Assembly: GCA_029983555.1 (NCBI GenBank)
Contig: JASBZH010000016.1
Coordinates: 1 to 23,956, forward strand
From: Peptoniphilus sp.
GTDB lineage: Bacteria > Bacillota > Clostridia > Tissierellales > Peptoniphilaceae
Direction of reading: 5' to 3'
DNA: 23,956 nt
Shown: positions 1-8,031 of the stretch, in pieces
Position numbering within the stretch: the stretch's first letter is position 1
Layout: each line of letters begins with the position of its first letter
Translations under genes and position numbers: made by a program
The notes under the pieces: generated by a model
Told to the model about the DNA's origin: nothing
The model's input: the letters and a program-made list of their open reading frames with translations, nothing else
Database searches by the model: none

Positions 1-2
1 TG

Positions 3-440
3 CTTTTGGCAGATGGAAAGAGAATTATGCCAGATCAAAATATAACTAGAGCTGAATTTGCAAAACTTATTTATATTCTAGATGATGATAAATACAGAGA
101 TCTTCCTTTTACTGATACAAAGGGTCATATTTTCGAAAGAGAAATAGAAAGAGCATATGCCAATAGGAGAATAGAGGGATATCCAGATAATAGCTTTAGA
201 CCTGATGCAGAAATAACTAGAGCTGAGGCGGTTAAAATTTTAAATAGCCTATTTGACCGAGTCCCAGATAAAGATTATATTGATGAGAATGAGATGGATC
301 TAAATAAATTTAGTGATTTAAATAAATCTTATTGGTATTATTATGAACTTATCGAGGCTTCTAATAGTCATAAGTATTTGAGAAAAGAAAATGGTTTGGA
401 TGAATTGTGGAAAGATATTTTTAAAAATTTAAATAATTAA
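3..440 (+). CDS. SLH-domain surface protein, C-terminal fragment
   Basis: This is the 3' end of a gene that begins before the window; the frame is open at base 3, and the TTG at 6 is not a convincing start because no ribosome-binding site can be seen. The encoded 145 or so residues contain two clear S-layer-homology signatures: an ITRAEFAKLI stretch, then GYPDNSFRPDAEITRAEAVK. A weaker third unit (FSDLNKSYWYYYELIEAS) ends near the C terminus. SLH domains bind pyruvylated secondary cell-wall polymers and hold exported proteins on the Gram-positive surface, so the missing upstream part probably carries the signal peptide and functional domains. The protein ends without a sortase motif, as expected for SLH anchoring. 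A terminator follows. What the full protein does cannot be told from here. Confidence 0.85.
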   Translation, partial: LLADGKRIMPDQNITRAEFAKLIYILDDDKYRDLPFTDTKGHIFEREIERAYANRRIEGYPDNSFRPDAEITRAEAVKILNSLFDRVPDKDYIDENEMDLNKFSDLNKSYWYYYELIEASNSHKYLRKENGLDELWKDIFKNLNN

Positions 441-468
441 TTATAGAAAATATAAGTTTAAATTGTGG

Positions 469-495
469 GCCGAGAATTATTTCTCGGTCTTTTTA
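469..495 (+). terminator. Intrinsic terminator of the SLH gene
   Basis: A perfect 7-bp stem, CCGAGAA (470-476) with TTCTCGG (481-487), has a 4-nt loop and is followed by TCTTTTT. It lies 29 bases after the SLH stop codon. Confidence 0.85.
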
Positions 496-497
496 TA

Positions 498-524
498 ATA
501 AAAAAAGCTGCAAGAAAACTTGCA
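498..524 (-). terminator. Intrinsic terminator of the IclR gene (minus strand)
   Basis: TGCAAG (509-514) and CTTGCA (519-524) form a hairpin with a 4-nt loop. Read on the minus strand it is followed by GC and a T-run (the plus-strand A-run at 500-506), ten bases after the IclR stop. With the preceding plus-strand terminator it makes a back-to-back pair separating two convergent genes. Confidence 0.8.
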
Positions 525-533
525 ACTAATGTC

Positions 534-1283
534 TTAATATTTTGAATAGCCGAGTCTTTTTGAAAATTCCATTCCACAGTTTTTTACTGCTTCAATGTAT
601 GTCTTTTCGTTATCTTTATTTATTCTGTCTCGCGGAACTACAACTCCAACGGCTCCCAGCAGTTCGTTTTTAAAGTTAAATACTGGCGCTCCAATTCCAA
701 TGGCGTTTGATATATATTCTGAATCTGAAATTGAATATCTTTGTTCGCGGATTTCTCTTAGGTCGCTTTTAAGTTTATTTTTGTCTACGACGCCATCTAG
801 ATAATTATCCAGTTTTTTGCTCAAATAATAATCTATATATTCATCGCTTTGGAAGGCAAGTATTGTTTTTCTAATTGCACCTTTGTGAAGGGCAATTTCT
901 AGTCCAAAATTTTCCACAATCTTTAGTGAGTGACTTCCTTCTGCTTTAGAAATTACAAGTCCGTTGTCTCCAGATTTTATGATTAAGAATGAGTCTTCAC
1001 TAGTTTTTTCGGAAAGCTCTCTTAACATCTCTTTTGAGACTGATTGTGGGTCAATATATGACGAAGCCTTTATTCCAAGAGGAATTAGACCTGCGCCCAG
1101 GGAGTATAGATGGGTTCTATCATTTTTTTCAGCATACCCAATTTCTATAAGTGTAGATAGTATTCTGTGGGCAGTGCTCGGCGGTATGTCCACGATTTCA
1201 GATACTTCTGCAATTGTAAGCTCGTGGTCGCTATCTTTTAGTGCCTCCAGAACACTGGCGGCTTTTATTAAACTTTGAATCAT
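534..1283 (-). CDS. IclR-family transcriptional regulator
   Basis: A 249-residue DNA-binding regulator of typical IclR length. The N-terminal winged helix-turn-helix is at about residues 22-45 (LTIAEVSEIVDIPPSTAHRI). The C-terminal ligand-binding domain runs from about residue 75 and ends with the family-like GIGAPVFNFKNELLGAVGVVV. IclR proteins usually act as dimers or tetramers that repress or activate catabolic and transport genes in response to a small metabolite. The start at 1283 is chosen over the longer frame opening at 1331 because ATG 1283 has an AAGGTG ribosome-binding site six bases upstream, and because the minus-strand -10 (1303-1308) lies inside the longer version. It is transcribed away from the V-ATPase operon. 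A palindrome in its promoter suggests self-regulation, and a related palindrome lies before peptide transporter operon 1. The ligand is unknown. Confidence 0.9.
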   Translation of the reverse strand: MIQSLIKAASVLEALKDSDHELTIAEVSEIVDIPPSTAHRILSTLIEIGYAEKNDRTHLYSLGAGLIPLGIKASSYIDPQSVSKEMLRELSEKTSEDSFLIIKSGDNGLVISKAEGSHSLKIVENFGLEIALHKGAIRKTILAFQSDEYIDYYLSKKLDNYLDGVVDKNKLKSDLREIREQRYSISDSEYISNAIGIGAPVFNFKNELLGAVGVVVPRDRINKDNEKTYIEAVKNCGMEFSKRLGYSKY

Positions 1284-1302
1284 TATTTCACCTTCTGATA
1301 AG

Positions 1303-1331
1303 AGTATAGCATAAAGTGAAAAGTATTTCAT
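1303..1331 (-). promoter_or_regulatory. Promoter of the IclR gene (extended -10)
   Basis: On the minus strand TATACT (plus 1303-1308) is preceded by TGC, giving an extended -10. A 4/6 match to the -35 box, ATGAAA (plus 1326-1331), lies 17 bases upstream. Confidence 0.6.
1317..1330. promoter_or_regulatory. Candidate IclR operator in its own promoter
   Basis: The 14-bp dyad TGAAA-AGTA-TTTCA lies across the spacer and -35 of the IclR promoter, where a bound protein would block polymerase. It resembles the E. coli IclR box (TGGAAAT-N-ATTTCCA) in half-site and spacing. A second TGAAA-N4-TTTCA occurs at 10467-10480. Binding is inferred. Confidence 0.4.
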
Positions 1332-1521
1332 TTAAAGAAATTATTTGCAATTTTTCAATTTAATTTAAGTTTTTTTATATTGGGTATAGTCTTTAATGGT
1401 ATATGCAATTATTTATTATGTGTAAAACTATTTTTTAGAATATATATTCTATTTATGCTTTGTAAATTAATTTAATAATATATGTATAAAAGCTAATGTT
1501 TATTTTTGATACTTTTAAATT

Positions 1522-1566
1522 AAATTTCACATTATAGAATGTGATAGGAAAGTGAAATTTTTCCTA
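1522..1566. promoter_or_regulatory. Cluster of overlapping dyads upstream of the V-ATPase promoter
   Basis: Three perfect inverted repeats overlap in 45 bases: AAATTTCAC (1522-1530) with GTGAAATTT (1552-1560); TCACATT (1527-1533) with AATGTGA (1538-1544); and TAGGAAA (1545-1551) with TTTCCTA (1560-1566). They sit just upstream of the -35 box and are probably regulator-binding DNA rather than RNA structure, because the mapped promoter lies downstream of them. The half-site AAAGTGAAA (1549-1557) also occurs at 1313-1321 in the IclR promoter. Confidence 0.4.
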
Positions 1567-1580
1567 GTTATGCTATTTAC

Positions 1581-1608
1581 TTGATTATAGCCAAAAAAGT
1601 ATTATAAT
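1581..1608 (+). promoter_or_regulatory. V-ATPase operon promoter
   Basis: TTGATT (1581-1586), a 16-base spacer and a perfect TATAAT (1603-1608). Transcription would start near 1615, which rules out the ATG at 1614 as the first start codon and supports one at 1644 or 1650. Confidence 0.7.
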
Positions 1609-1643
1609 AATTAATGCATAGAGAATTTATAAAGAAGGTGGGG

Positions 1644-1970
1644 ATGTATTTGAAAGATGGTATTGATAGTATATTAACAATAGATAAAAAGACCAAGGAG
1701 TTAGTCGAGGATACTGACAAGAGAATTGAAAAAATTCGTGCAGATCTTAGAAAAGAACTAACTGATATGGAGAATGATTCTATTGAAGAGGCAAAAAAAT
1801 TAGGTCAAGAAAAATCTCAAGAAATAATCGATGATTTTGATTCCAAAGTTAACAACTTGAAAGAACAAAATGAGAATAGGCTAAATGAAATCCAGCAATT
1901 TTATAAAGATCATGAGGAAGAATTATTAGACGAAGCTTTTGAATTAGTGGTAAATGATCATGCAAGGTAA
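1644..1970 (+). CDS. V-type ATPase peripheral-stalk subunit (G/H-like)
   Basis: A 108-residue, highly charged, almost wholly helical protein with heptad-like coiled-coil character and no membrane segment. It is the first gene of the V-ATPase operon, the position held by ntpF in Enterococcus and ahaH in Methanosarcina. It would pair with subunit E to form the peripheral stalk that holds the catalytic head against the membrane. The assignment rests on position, size and coiled-coil nature, because this subunit is poorly conserved. The frame is open from 1614, but that ATG falls at the predicted transcription start. ATG 1644 follows AAGGTGG (1635-1641) by only two bases, while the in-frame TTG at 1650 has a better spacing of eight and could be the true start. 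The 3' end overlaps the next gene by 17 bases. Confidence 0.7.
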   Translation: MYLKDGIDSILTIDKKTKELVEDTDKRIEKIRADLRKELTDMENDSIEEAKKLGQEKSQEIIDDFDSKVNNLKEQNENRLNEIQQFYKDHEEELLDEAFELVVNDHAR

Positions 1971-2964
1971 TTTAATCGCACTAAATGCAAAACTTCCAAA
2001 AATTTATTCTGAGTTTTTGGACTATGATGATTTTTATAAATTGTCAAAAAAGAATAATTTAGAGGACAGTCTATCTTATTTAAAAGAAAATAAGTTTGGC
2101 GATTTGGACATTCTATCAGACATATATGAGGTTGAGAGCTATTTTAGATCTTATATGTTAGGTGAAGTCGAAAGATTAAAACACTTTTTGTCATCGAAAT
2201 ACAGAGATTTTATTAAAAACTATTTAATGGAGAGCGAAATTAAAAATATCAAATACATTTTGCGAGCCATTAAAATTGGTAAAACCCCCAATATAGAAAC
2301 TCTTGTCATCAAAGGTAGAAATATTGATTTTAACAATGTTTCTCTGAGTGAGTTTGTCGACAATTTAAAGGGAACTGATTATTATAATATTTTAAAAAAT
2401 TATGTTTCTGAAGATGAAACCACTTTATTTTATATGGAGATGAATCTCGATAAGTTCTACTATCAAAAATTAGTAAGTTCAGTGAGCAAATTATCGAAAA
2501 CTGATAAGAAAGAATTTTTAAAAACTATCGGCGTAAAGATTGATATGCTAAATATTATTTGGATTTATAGAGCCAAAAAATATTTTAAGCTTTTGCCTGA
2601 GGAGATTTTTAATTTTACTATTTTTGGTGGAACTTTTACTTCTGAGAAACTTCTAAATTTCACATATTTAAAAGAGGAAGACTTTATAGAAGAGATTAGA
2701 AATACTAAGTATGCTTTTTTATTTAATAAATCTGACGATACGGATATGAATAAAAAGGCCGAAAGGTATGAGCTTTTAAATGCGAAGAATGTTTTTAGAA
2801 GTTCGAGAGGTATTGGAAAGTTAATGGCTTTTTTAATTCTCTTGGAAATAGAGATAAAAGATATTGAAATTTTACTTGAGAGTGCTAGATTTAATCTTCC
2901 TTATGAAGATAAGTTAAAGCATTTGATAAATAGCAAAGAGGGAAGTGAATTACTTGGCTATTGA
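1954..2964 (+). CDS. ntpC: V-type ATPase subunit C (AC39/d-like)
   Basis: A 336-residue soluble helical protein matching the vATP-synthase AC39 family (Thermus C, eukaryotic d). This funnel-shaped subunit sits on the proteolipid ring and links it to the central DF shaft. Family-like features are the repeated helical pattern (for example EVESYFRSYMLGEVERLKHFL and ESEIKNIKYILRAIKIGK) and a length close to the usual 330-350. ATG 1954 and ATG 1960 are both possible starts; 1960 has better spacing from a weak AGTGGT, and neither has a strong ribosome-binding site, so translation is probably coupled to the preceding gene. Here subunit C precedes subunit I, unlike the common I-K-E-C-F-A-B-D order. 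Confidence 0.88.
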   Translation: MIMQGNLIALNAKLPKIYSEFLDYDDFYKLSKKNNLEDSLSYLKENKFGDLDILSDIYEVESYFRSYMLGEVERLKHFLSSKYRDFIKNYLMESEIKNIKYILRAIKIGKTPNIETLVIKGRNIDFNNVSLSEFVDNLKGTDYYNILKNYVSEDETTLFYMEMNLDKFYYQKLVSSVSKLSKTDKKEFLKTIGVKIDMLNIIWIYRAKKYFKLLPEEIFNFTIFGGTFTSEKLLNFTYLKEEDFIEEIRNTKYAFLFNKSDDTDMNKKAERYELLNAKNVFRSSRGIGKLMAFLILLEIEIKDIEILLESARFNLPYEDKLKHLINSKEGSELLGY

Positions 2965-4885
2965 GAGAATGAAACTAGTCAATGTGATGGGTCGTCTTGA
3001 GGATATGGACTCTGTCATCCTTGATATTTTAAATATGGGTGTCATGGAATTCGTATCATCTGATGTCACTGTTAAAAACAATGAATTTATCTTTAGCTTG
3101 GACAATGAAGAAAATGTTGAGAGAAACTTGGAGCTAAATTATATCGCTCCCTTCAAGGAAAATGAAGAACATACTGAAGAAGTAAAAAAAGCTGAAGAAA
3201 TTATGAAATTCTTTAACATCAAGAAAATTGACGAGAAGTATTTCAAAAACATCAATTTGGACGAAGACATTGATTCGTTTTATGATAATTTTAAGACTAA
3301 AATTGAAGAGTACTATGAGATGAAAAAGAAAGTAAAACTCATAGAAACTTTAAAGGACAATTACAAATTATTTAAGAATGTAGATATTGATCTTAGAGAT
3401 ATATCAGAGCTTAAGTATTTTAATGCTAGGTTTGGTTTTTTGGATAAAGATGCCAGATACAGACTTAAAAAGAACTATGGAAATATTTTAGCCCTCATAT
3501 ATCACACAGGTACTGTTGACGACAGGGAACTATTTTTAGCTATATATCCAAAGGAAGTTGAAAAGGATATAAATAGAGTTCTTCGAAGTTTAAATTTTAA
3601 CGACGTCGACATCTTAGGTAGAGATGTAATGGGAACTGCTGAGGATATGTTTGAAAATATGAAGGAAGAAGAAGAGAGCCTTCGCAGAAATATCTGGGAG
3701 TACGATCAATATAAAGAAAATATTATGAACTCTAGATATGATGAGCTAAATCAAACTTTAGCTCACATGTTGGCTTTTGAAAAAATCGACAAGGCCAAAA
3801 AGTATATGCTTAGATCTAAACATTATTTTTACGCATCAGGTTGGGTTGGTGAAAGTAATTTTAAAGATTTAAAGGACGAGCTTTCTAAATATGAAAAACT
3901 TGACATTTATGAAAGCAATGTGGACAGCGATAAAAGGAAGAAACCTACTAAGTTTAAAAATTCAAATTTTTTTAAGCCCTTTGAACTTTTAATTAATATG
4001 TATGGAACACCAAACTACAATGAATTTGACCCAACTGTAATTTTTGGAATCAGTTATATGATTTTGTTTGGCTCCATGTTTGGCGATCTTGGACAAGGGG
4101 CAATTTTTGCGATTGCCGGAATGTTATTATCGAAAAAGAAAAATAAAGACTTTGGTGGTCTTCTCACTAGAATGGGAATTTCTTCAATGTTCTTTGGTCT
4201 GATGTACGGTTCAGTATTCGGATTTGAAGATCTGATACCGGCCCTGTGGTTTAGACCTTTTGAAAATATAAACGAAACTTTAGTTATTGCTATATTTTTT
4301 GGTGTTATTTTATCATCTATGTCCTATTTGGTTGGGATTTATAATAATATCAAAAACAAGGAATATGACGAGGCTTTCTTTGGAAAAGAAGGAGTACTTG
4401 GCGTTTTGATATTCGTCTCTATGATTAATATTGGCGTAAATATTATGGGAGGATCATCTCCTGTAGGAATGAATGTGTCAATTGGAATTTTAGTTATATC
4501 ACTCGTTTTGATGTTATTTAAAAGAGCAATTCTTAAGGTTTTATTTAAGAAAGAATTTGAACAAAGTGCAGGAGATTATTATATTGAATCTTCTTTTGGG
4601 CTTTTGGAAGCACTTCTATCAACAATGAGTGGAATCATTTCATTTATAAGGGTTGGAGCTTTTGCTATAAACCACGTAGGTTTATTTTTAGCTTTTAAAA
4701 CTCTTGGAGAAATGGTCGGCTCAACTGGTGGAAATATAGCCGTTTTGATTATAGGCAATATTGTAATTATAGGCCTTGAAGGTCTTATTGTATTTATACA
4801 ATCACTTAGACTTGAATATTATGAAATGTTTAGTAAATTTTATTCAGGTGATGGCAAGTTATTTGAAGCAGATAGTATTTATTAG
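2954..4885 (+). CDS. ntpI: V-type ATPase subunit I (a-subunit stator)
   Basis: A 643-residue membrane stator subunit. Roughly the first 330 residues are a charged, coiled-coil cytoplasmic arm. From about residue 355 there are several hydrophobic segments forming the ion half-channels, including FGISYMILFGSMFGDLGQG. The segment SFIRVGAFAINHVGLFLAF carries the conserved arginine (Arg566) expected to face the proteolipid glutamate. The TTG at 2954 is preferred over the GTG at 2945: AGAGGGA is about ten bases upstream, and the resulting N terminus (MAIERMKLVNVMG) fits the family. It overlaps subunit C by 11 bases and is followed by subunit K after 11 bases. An unrelated role is very unlikely. Confidence 0.93.
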   Translation: MAIERMKLVNVMGRLEDMDSVILDILNMGVMEFVSSDVTVKNNEFIFSLDNEENVERNLELNYIAPFKENEEHTEEVKKAEEIMKFFNIKKIDEKYFKNINLDEDIDSFYDNFKTKIEEYYEMKKKVKLIETLKDNYKLFKNVDIDLRDISELKYFNARFGFLDKDARYRLKKNYGNILALIYHTGTVDDRELFLAIYPKEVEKDINRVLRSLNFNDVDILGRDVMGTAEDMFENMKEEEESLRRNIWEYDQYKENIMNSRYDELNQTLAHMLAFEKIDKAKKYMLRSKHYFYASGWVGESNFKDLKDELSKYEKLDIYESNVDSDKRKKPTKFKNSNFFKPFELLINMYGTPNYNEFDPTVIFGISYMILFGSMFGDLGQGAIFAIAGMLLSKKKNKDFGGLLTRMGISSMFFGLMYGSVFGFEDLIPALWFRPFENINETLVIAIFFGVILSSMSYLVGIYNNIKNKEYDEAFFGKEGVLGVLIFVSMINIGVNIMGGSSPVGMNVSIGILVISLVLMLFKRAILKVLFKKEFEQSAGDYYIESSFGLLEALLSTMSGIISFIRVGAFAINHVGLFLAFKTLGEMVGSTGGNIAVLIIGNIVIIGLEGLIVFIQSLRLEYYEMFSKFYSGDGKLFEADSIY

Positions 4886-4896
4886 GAGGAAACAAG

Positions 4897-5316
4897 ATGG
4901 AAAAAATTATTATTTTTGCAATGCTAACAGTATTTTCAATGGTAGTTACAGGTATTTATTTTATCTACAAGGGAACAGATAAAAACAGAAAATTTGCCCG
5001 TGCTTTTATGAAGTTAAATCTCATGGTGTTTGCGCCAGTATTTGTATTTGGTCTAGTAACTCTAGTTCCACAAATGGCAAGTGCAGCAGGAGCAACTGCT
5101 AGTGGAAACGGCCTTGGATTTTTAGCAGCAGGTCTTTCAACTGGTCTTGCATCACTTGGTGCCGGAGTTGCCGTATCTAATGTAGGTTCTGCAGCTATTG
5201 GAGCTGTTTCAGAAGATCCTAGTATTTTAGGTAAATCAATGATTTATCTAGGACTTGCTGAAGGTATTGCCATCTACGGTCTTATCATTTCAATCATGAT
5301 CCTAGGTAGAATATAA
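4897..5316 (+). CDS. ntpK: V-type ATPase subunit K (proteolipid ring)
   Basis: A 139-residue membrane proteolipid that forms the rotating ion-carrying ring. Residues 1-60 form one hydrophobic hairpin that lacks an ion-binding carboxylate. Residues from about 73 onward are a glycine/alanine-rich c-type hairpin containing the SEDPS loop and the ion-binding glutamate Glu122 (GLAEGIAIYGL). The arrangement thus resembles the two-hairpin NtpK, with the glutamate only in the second hairpin. Glu122 is followed by Gly, and the TQ pair of the Enterococcus Na+ site is not obvious, so ion choice cannot be read off. A strong AGGAGG lies upstream of ATG 4897. Its stop overlaps the ATG of subunit F (TAATG). 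Confidence 0.93.
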   Translation: MEKIIIFAMLTVFSMVVTGIYFIYKGTDKNRKFARAFMKLNLMVFAPVFVFGLVTLVPQMASAAGATASGNGLGFLAAGLSTGLASLGAGVAVSNVGSAAIGAVSEDPSILGKSMIYLGLAEGIAIYGLIISIMILGRI

Positions 5317-5624
5317 TGAAGTCAATTCTTTTGACAAAAGATAGTGACATTATAAATGGTCTAAGACTTGCAGGAGTCGAGGGGGTTTTGTGCAACAACA
5401 AAAAGGAACTTGTAAAAAACTTCGACAAATATAAAAAAGATCCAGATATTGGGATTATCATCTTAACAAGAGATGCTTTTGAAGTGATTAAAGACGAAGT
5501 TATAGAAGTTAAATTAAGTCAAAAGACTCCCCTTGTTGTCACTATTCCTGAACTTGGTGGAAAAATGGAAGATGATTTTATTTTGAAATATGTAAAAGAA
5601 TCTGTTGGAATAAAGGCAGTCTAG
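5316..5624 (+). CDS. ntpG: V-type ATPase subunit F (rotor shaft)
   Basis: A 102-residue soluble protein of the usual V-ATPase F length (NtpG in Enterococcus naming). It shows the characteristic GLRLAGVEGV near the N terminus, a central IIILTRDAFE strand and loop, and PLVVTIPELGG near the C terminus, consistent with the CheY-like fold of this family. With subunit D it makes the central shaft that turns inside the A3B3 head. The ATG overlaps the last base of the subunit K stop, so translation is coupled. It precedes subunit E here, whereas F usually follows E and C. Confidence 0.9.
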   Translation: MKSILLTKDSDIINGLRLAGVEGVLCNNKKELVKNFDKYKKDPDIGIIILTRDAFEVIKDEVIEVKLSQKTPLVVTIPELGGKMEDDFILKYVKESVGIKAV

Positions 5625-5632
5625 GTGATGAA

Positions 5633-6262
5633 ATGATTTTACTAGAAAACAAAATATCTATCTTCAACAAAATTGTCTTTTTAAAAAAGAAAGAAGAGTG
5701 CGATGCGCTAATAAAAGAAGAAGAGGAAAAGGCGCAAAGAGCAATCGAAGAAAAAGTTGAGGCTTTAAAAGAAGATAGACAAAATTATATAAAAAGAAGA
5801 ATATCTCTTGCTGAAAAGAGCGGTTACGAAAAAATTGCAAAGGCAAATGAGGAAAAGAGAGTATTGGCCCTAAGAGAAGATGAAGAACTTTTGAACAAGT
5901 TGCTTTCATCTCTTGAGAAAAAACTTCGCGAGTTTACAAAAACTGACAAGTATATTGAACTTGAGAAAGATAGTTTTGAAAGGGCATTAGATGAGATTGA
6001 AGAGAAATCTATTAATCTATATATAAGAGATAACGAAAATCCAAAATTAGTAGAAGCTCTAAAAGAGATAGCAAAAGAAAAGAAAGTTGAACTAATAATG
6101 GGAGAGCTTTACGACTTTCACATTGGTGGATTTATAATATCTGATGTAGACAGAAGCTATAACATTGACCTTTCTCTTAAAAACAGAATGGAAGACATGA
6201 GGTATGAAATTGGAGCAATTCTCCACAACAAGTTAAGAGAAGCAGGTGATAAGATTGAGTAA
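5633..6262 (+). CDS. ntpE: V-type ATPase subunit E (peripheral stalk)
   Basis: A 209-residue protein with a long charged N-terminal coiled coil (to about residue 105, rich in Glu/Lys and with no prolines) and a globular C-terminal domain. The C-terminal part includes HIGGFIISDVDRSYNIDLSLKN, which corresponds to the GG-V-x-x-D segment of the family. It pairs with the small G/H-like subunit as the outer stalk. AGGTGA precedes ATG 5633, and the gene begins eight bases after the subunit F stop. The 3' end overlaps subunit A by 8 bases. Confidence 0.9.
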   Translation: MILLENKISIFNKIVFLKKKEECDALIKEEEEKAQRAIEEKVEALKEDRQNYIKRRISLAEKSGYEKIAKANEEKRVLALREDEELLNKLLSSLEKKLREFTKTDKYIELEKDSFERALDEIEEKSINLYIRDNENPKLVEALKEIAKEKKVELIMGELYDFHIGGFIISDVDRSYNIDLSLKNRMEDMRYEIGAILHNKLREAGDKIE

Positions 6263-8021
6263 GGCAACTATAAAATCAGTTGACGGCCCAGTAGTTATTG
6301 GCAAAAATATGTCTGATTTAAAAATTAGAGAGATGGTATTGGTTGGCGAAAAGAAACTTATTGGCGAAGTAATTTCTATTGATAAAGACCTTGGAACTGT
6401 TCAGGTTTATGAAGAGACTGAGGGACTTAAAAGAGATGAAGAGATCATTCCAACTGGAGCACCTCTTTCTGTAAAACTTGGTCCAGGAATGCTTACAAAT
6501 ATTTTTGATGGTATAGAAAGGCCGCTTGAAAAGATAAGGGATTCTTATGGATCTTTTATGCCAGAGGGAATTGGACTTATTTCTCTTGATGAAGAAAAAC
6601 TTTGGGACGTTACATTAAATGTAAAAGTTGGAGATAAATTAGAATCAGGACAAATTTTTGGAGAAGTCCCAGAAACTCCAGTAATAACTCACAAACTACT
6701 TGTGCCACCTGATATAAGTGGAGAAGTAATAGAAAGAGTAGAAGACGGAAAGTACAATATCGAAAAAGTTTTATTAAAACTTAAAGATGAAAATGGAAAT
6801 ACACATGAATTAAAGATGTATCACAATTGGCCAGTAAGAGTTCCAAGACCTGTTAAAGAAAGACTTCCAATAGATAGACTTCTTGTTACAGGACAAAGGG
6901 TATTCGATGTTTTCTTCCCAATTGCAAAGGGAGGTACGACTGCAATACCTGGAGGATTTGGTACTGGAAAGACAATGACACAACACCAAATCGCAAAATA
7001 TTGTGATGCGGATATAATAATTTATATCGGTTGTGGCGAACGTGGAAACGAAATGACAGAAGTTTTGGAAGACTTTCCAAAACTAATTGACCCAAACACT
7101 GGCAAAGCTTTGATGGACAGGACAATTTTAATTGCAAATACATCAAATATGCCCGTAGCAGCGCGTGAAGCTTCAATTTATACTGGAGTTACAATGGCTG
7201 AATACTTTAGAGATATGGGCTATGATGTAGCACTAATGGGCGACTCAACATCAAGATGGGCTGAGGCGCTAAGAGAAATTTCTGGACGTTTGGAAGAGAT
7301 GCCTGCTGAGGAAGGTTATCCAGCATATTTGCCATCAAGAATTGCGGGCTTTTATGAAAGGGCAGGTTATGTAGAATCTCTATCTGGAGAAGAAGGATCT
7401 GTAACATTAATCGGTGCAGTATCTCCGGCAGGTGGCGACTTCTCCGAACCAGTTACAGAAAATACAAAGAGATTTGTAAATGTATTTTTGGCTCTAGATA
7501 AGGAACTTGCTTATTCAAGACACTATCCTGCAATCAACTGGATGAATTCATATTCTGGATACATTCCACTTCTTAAAAATTATTATGACATGAGACTTGA
7601 TGGAGATCTTCCAGCTCTTAGAAGAAAGTATCTCGACCTTTTGCATCAAGAGGCAAAGCTAAATGAAATTGTAATGCTAGTTGGTGAAGATGTTCTTCCT
7701 GATCACGAAAGATTAATTCTTGAAATATGTAGAGTAATCAAGGTAGGATTTTTGCAACAAAACGCATTTAATGAAATTGACACCTTCGTTCCACTAGAAA
7801 AACAATTTGAAATGTTAAAGACAATAGACAATTTGTACGAAAAGGGAAAAGAAGCATTAAAGAAAAAAATTCCTATTTCTATTATAAAAAACGACGATCT
7901 ATATAGTGAAGTCGTAAATATGAAATACAATATTGAAAATGATGACATGAAGAAATTCGTAAGTCTTAACAATGACATTAATGACTTCTACATCCATTTA
8001 ATTTCAAGTTATGAGGATTGA
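6255..8021 (+). CDS. ntpA: V-type ATPase catalytic subunit A
   Basis: The 588-residue catalytic subunit, which hydrolyses or makes ATP in the A3B3 head. Visible features are the N-terminal barrel (KATIKSVDGPVVIGKNM), the nonhomologous insert of about 90 residues typical of A subunits, the Walker A loop GGFGTGKT (233-240), the catalytic glutamate in CGERGNEMTEV (Glu262), and the DSTSRW motif (330-335). The P-loop has GG where many family members have GPFG; I recall the GGFGTGKT form from other bacterial V-ATPases, so it is not a defect. The TTG at 6255 is chosen over the GTG at 6246 because AGGTGAT lies 4 bases upstream and the result (MSKATIKSVDGP) aligns with family starts. It overlaps subunit E. 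Confidence 0.96.
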   Translation: MSKATIKSVDGPVVIGKNMSDLKIREMVLVGEKKLIGEVISIDKDLGTVQVYEETEGLKRDEEIIPTGAPLSVKLGPGMLTNIFDGIERPLEKIRDSYGSFMPEGIGLISLDEEKLWDVTLNVKVGDKLESGQIFGEVPETPVITHKLLVPPDISGEVIERVEDGKYNIEKVLLKLKDENGNTHELKMYHNWPVRVPRPVKERLPIDRLLVTGQRVFDVFFPIAKGGTTAIPGGFGTGKTMTQHQIAKYCDADIIIYIGCGERGNEMTEVLEDFPKLIDPNTGKALMDRTILIANTSNMPVAAREASIYTGVTMAEYFRDMGYDVALMGDSTSRWAEALREISGRLEEMPAEEGYPAYLPSRIAGFYERAGYVESLSGEEGSVTLIGAVSPAGGDFSEPVTENTKRFVNVFLALDKELAYSRHYPAINWMNSYSGYIPLLKNYYDMRLDGDLPALRRKYLDLLHQEAKLNEIVMLVGEDVLPDHERLILEICRVIKVGFLQQNAFNEIDTFVPLEKQFEMLKTIDNLYEKGKEALKKKIPISIIKNDDLYSEVVNMKYNIENDDMKKFVSLNNDINDFYIHLISSYED

Positions 8022-8031
8022 GGTGTTTTAA

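Noticed and set aside
1614..1643. Upstream ATG start for the first V-ATPase gene
   Set aside because: It lies six bases after the TATAAT box, at the expected transcription start, and has no ribosome-binding site.
6951..6974. GGFGTGKT in subunit A as a defective P-loop
   Set aside because: The GKT residues and surrounding catalytic motifs are intact, and the GG form occurs in other bacterial V-ATPases as I recall.
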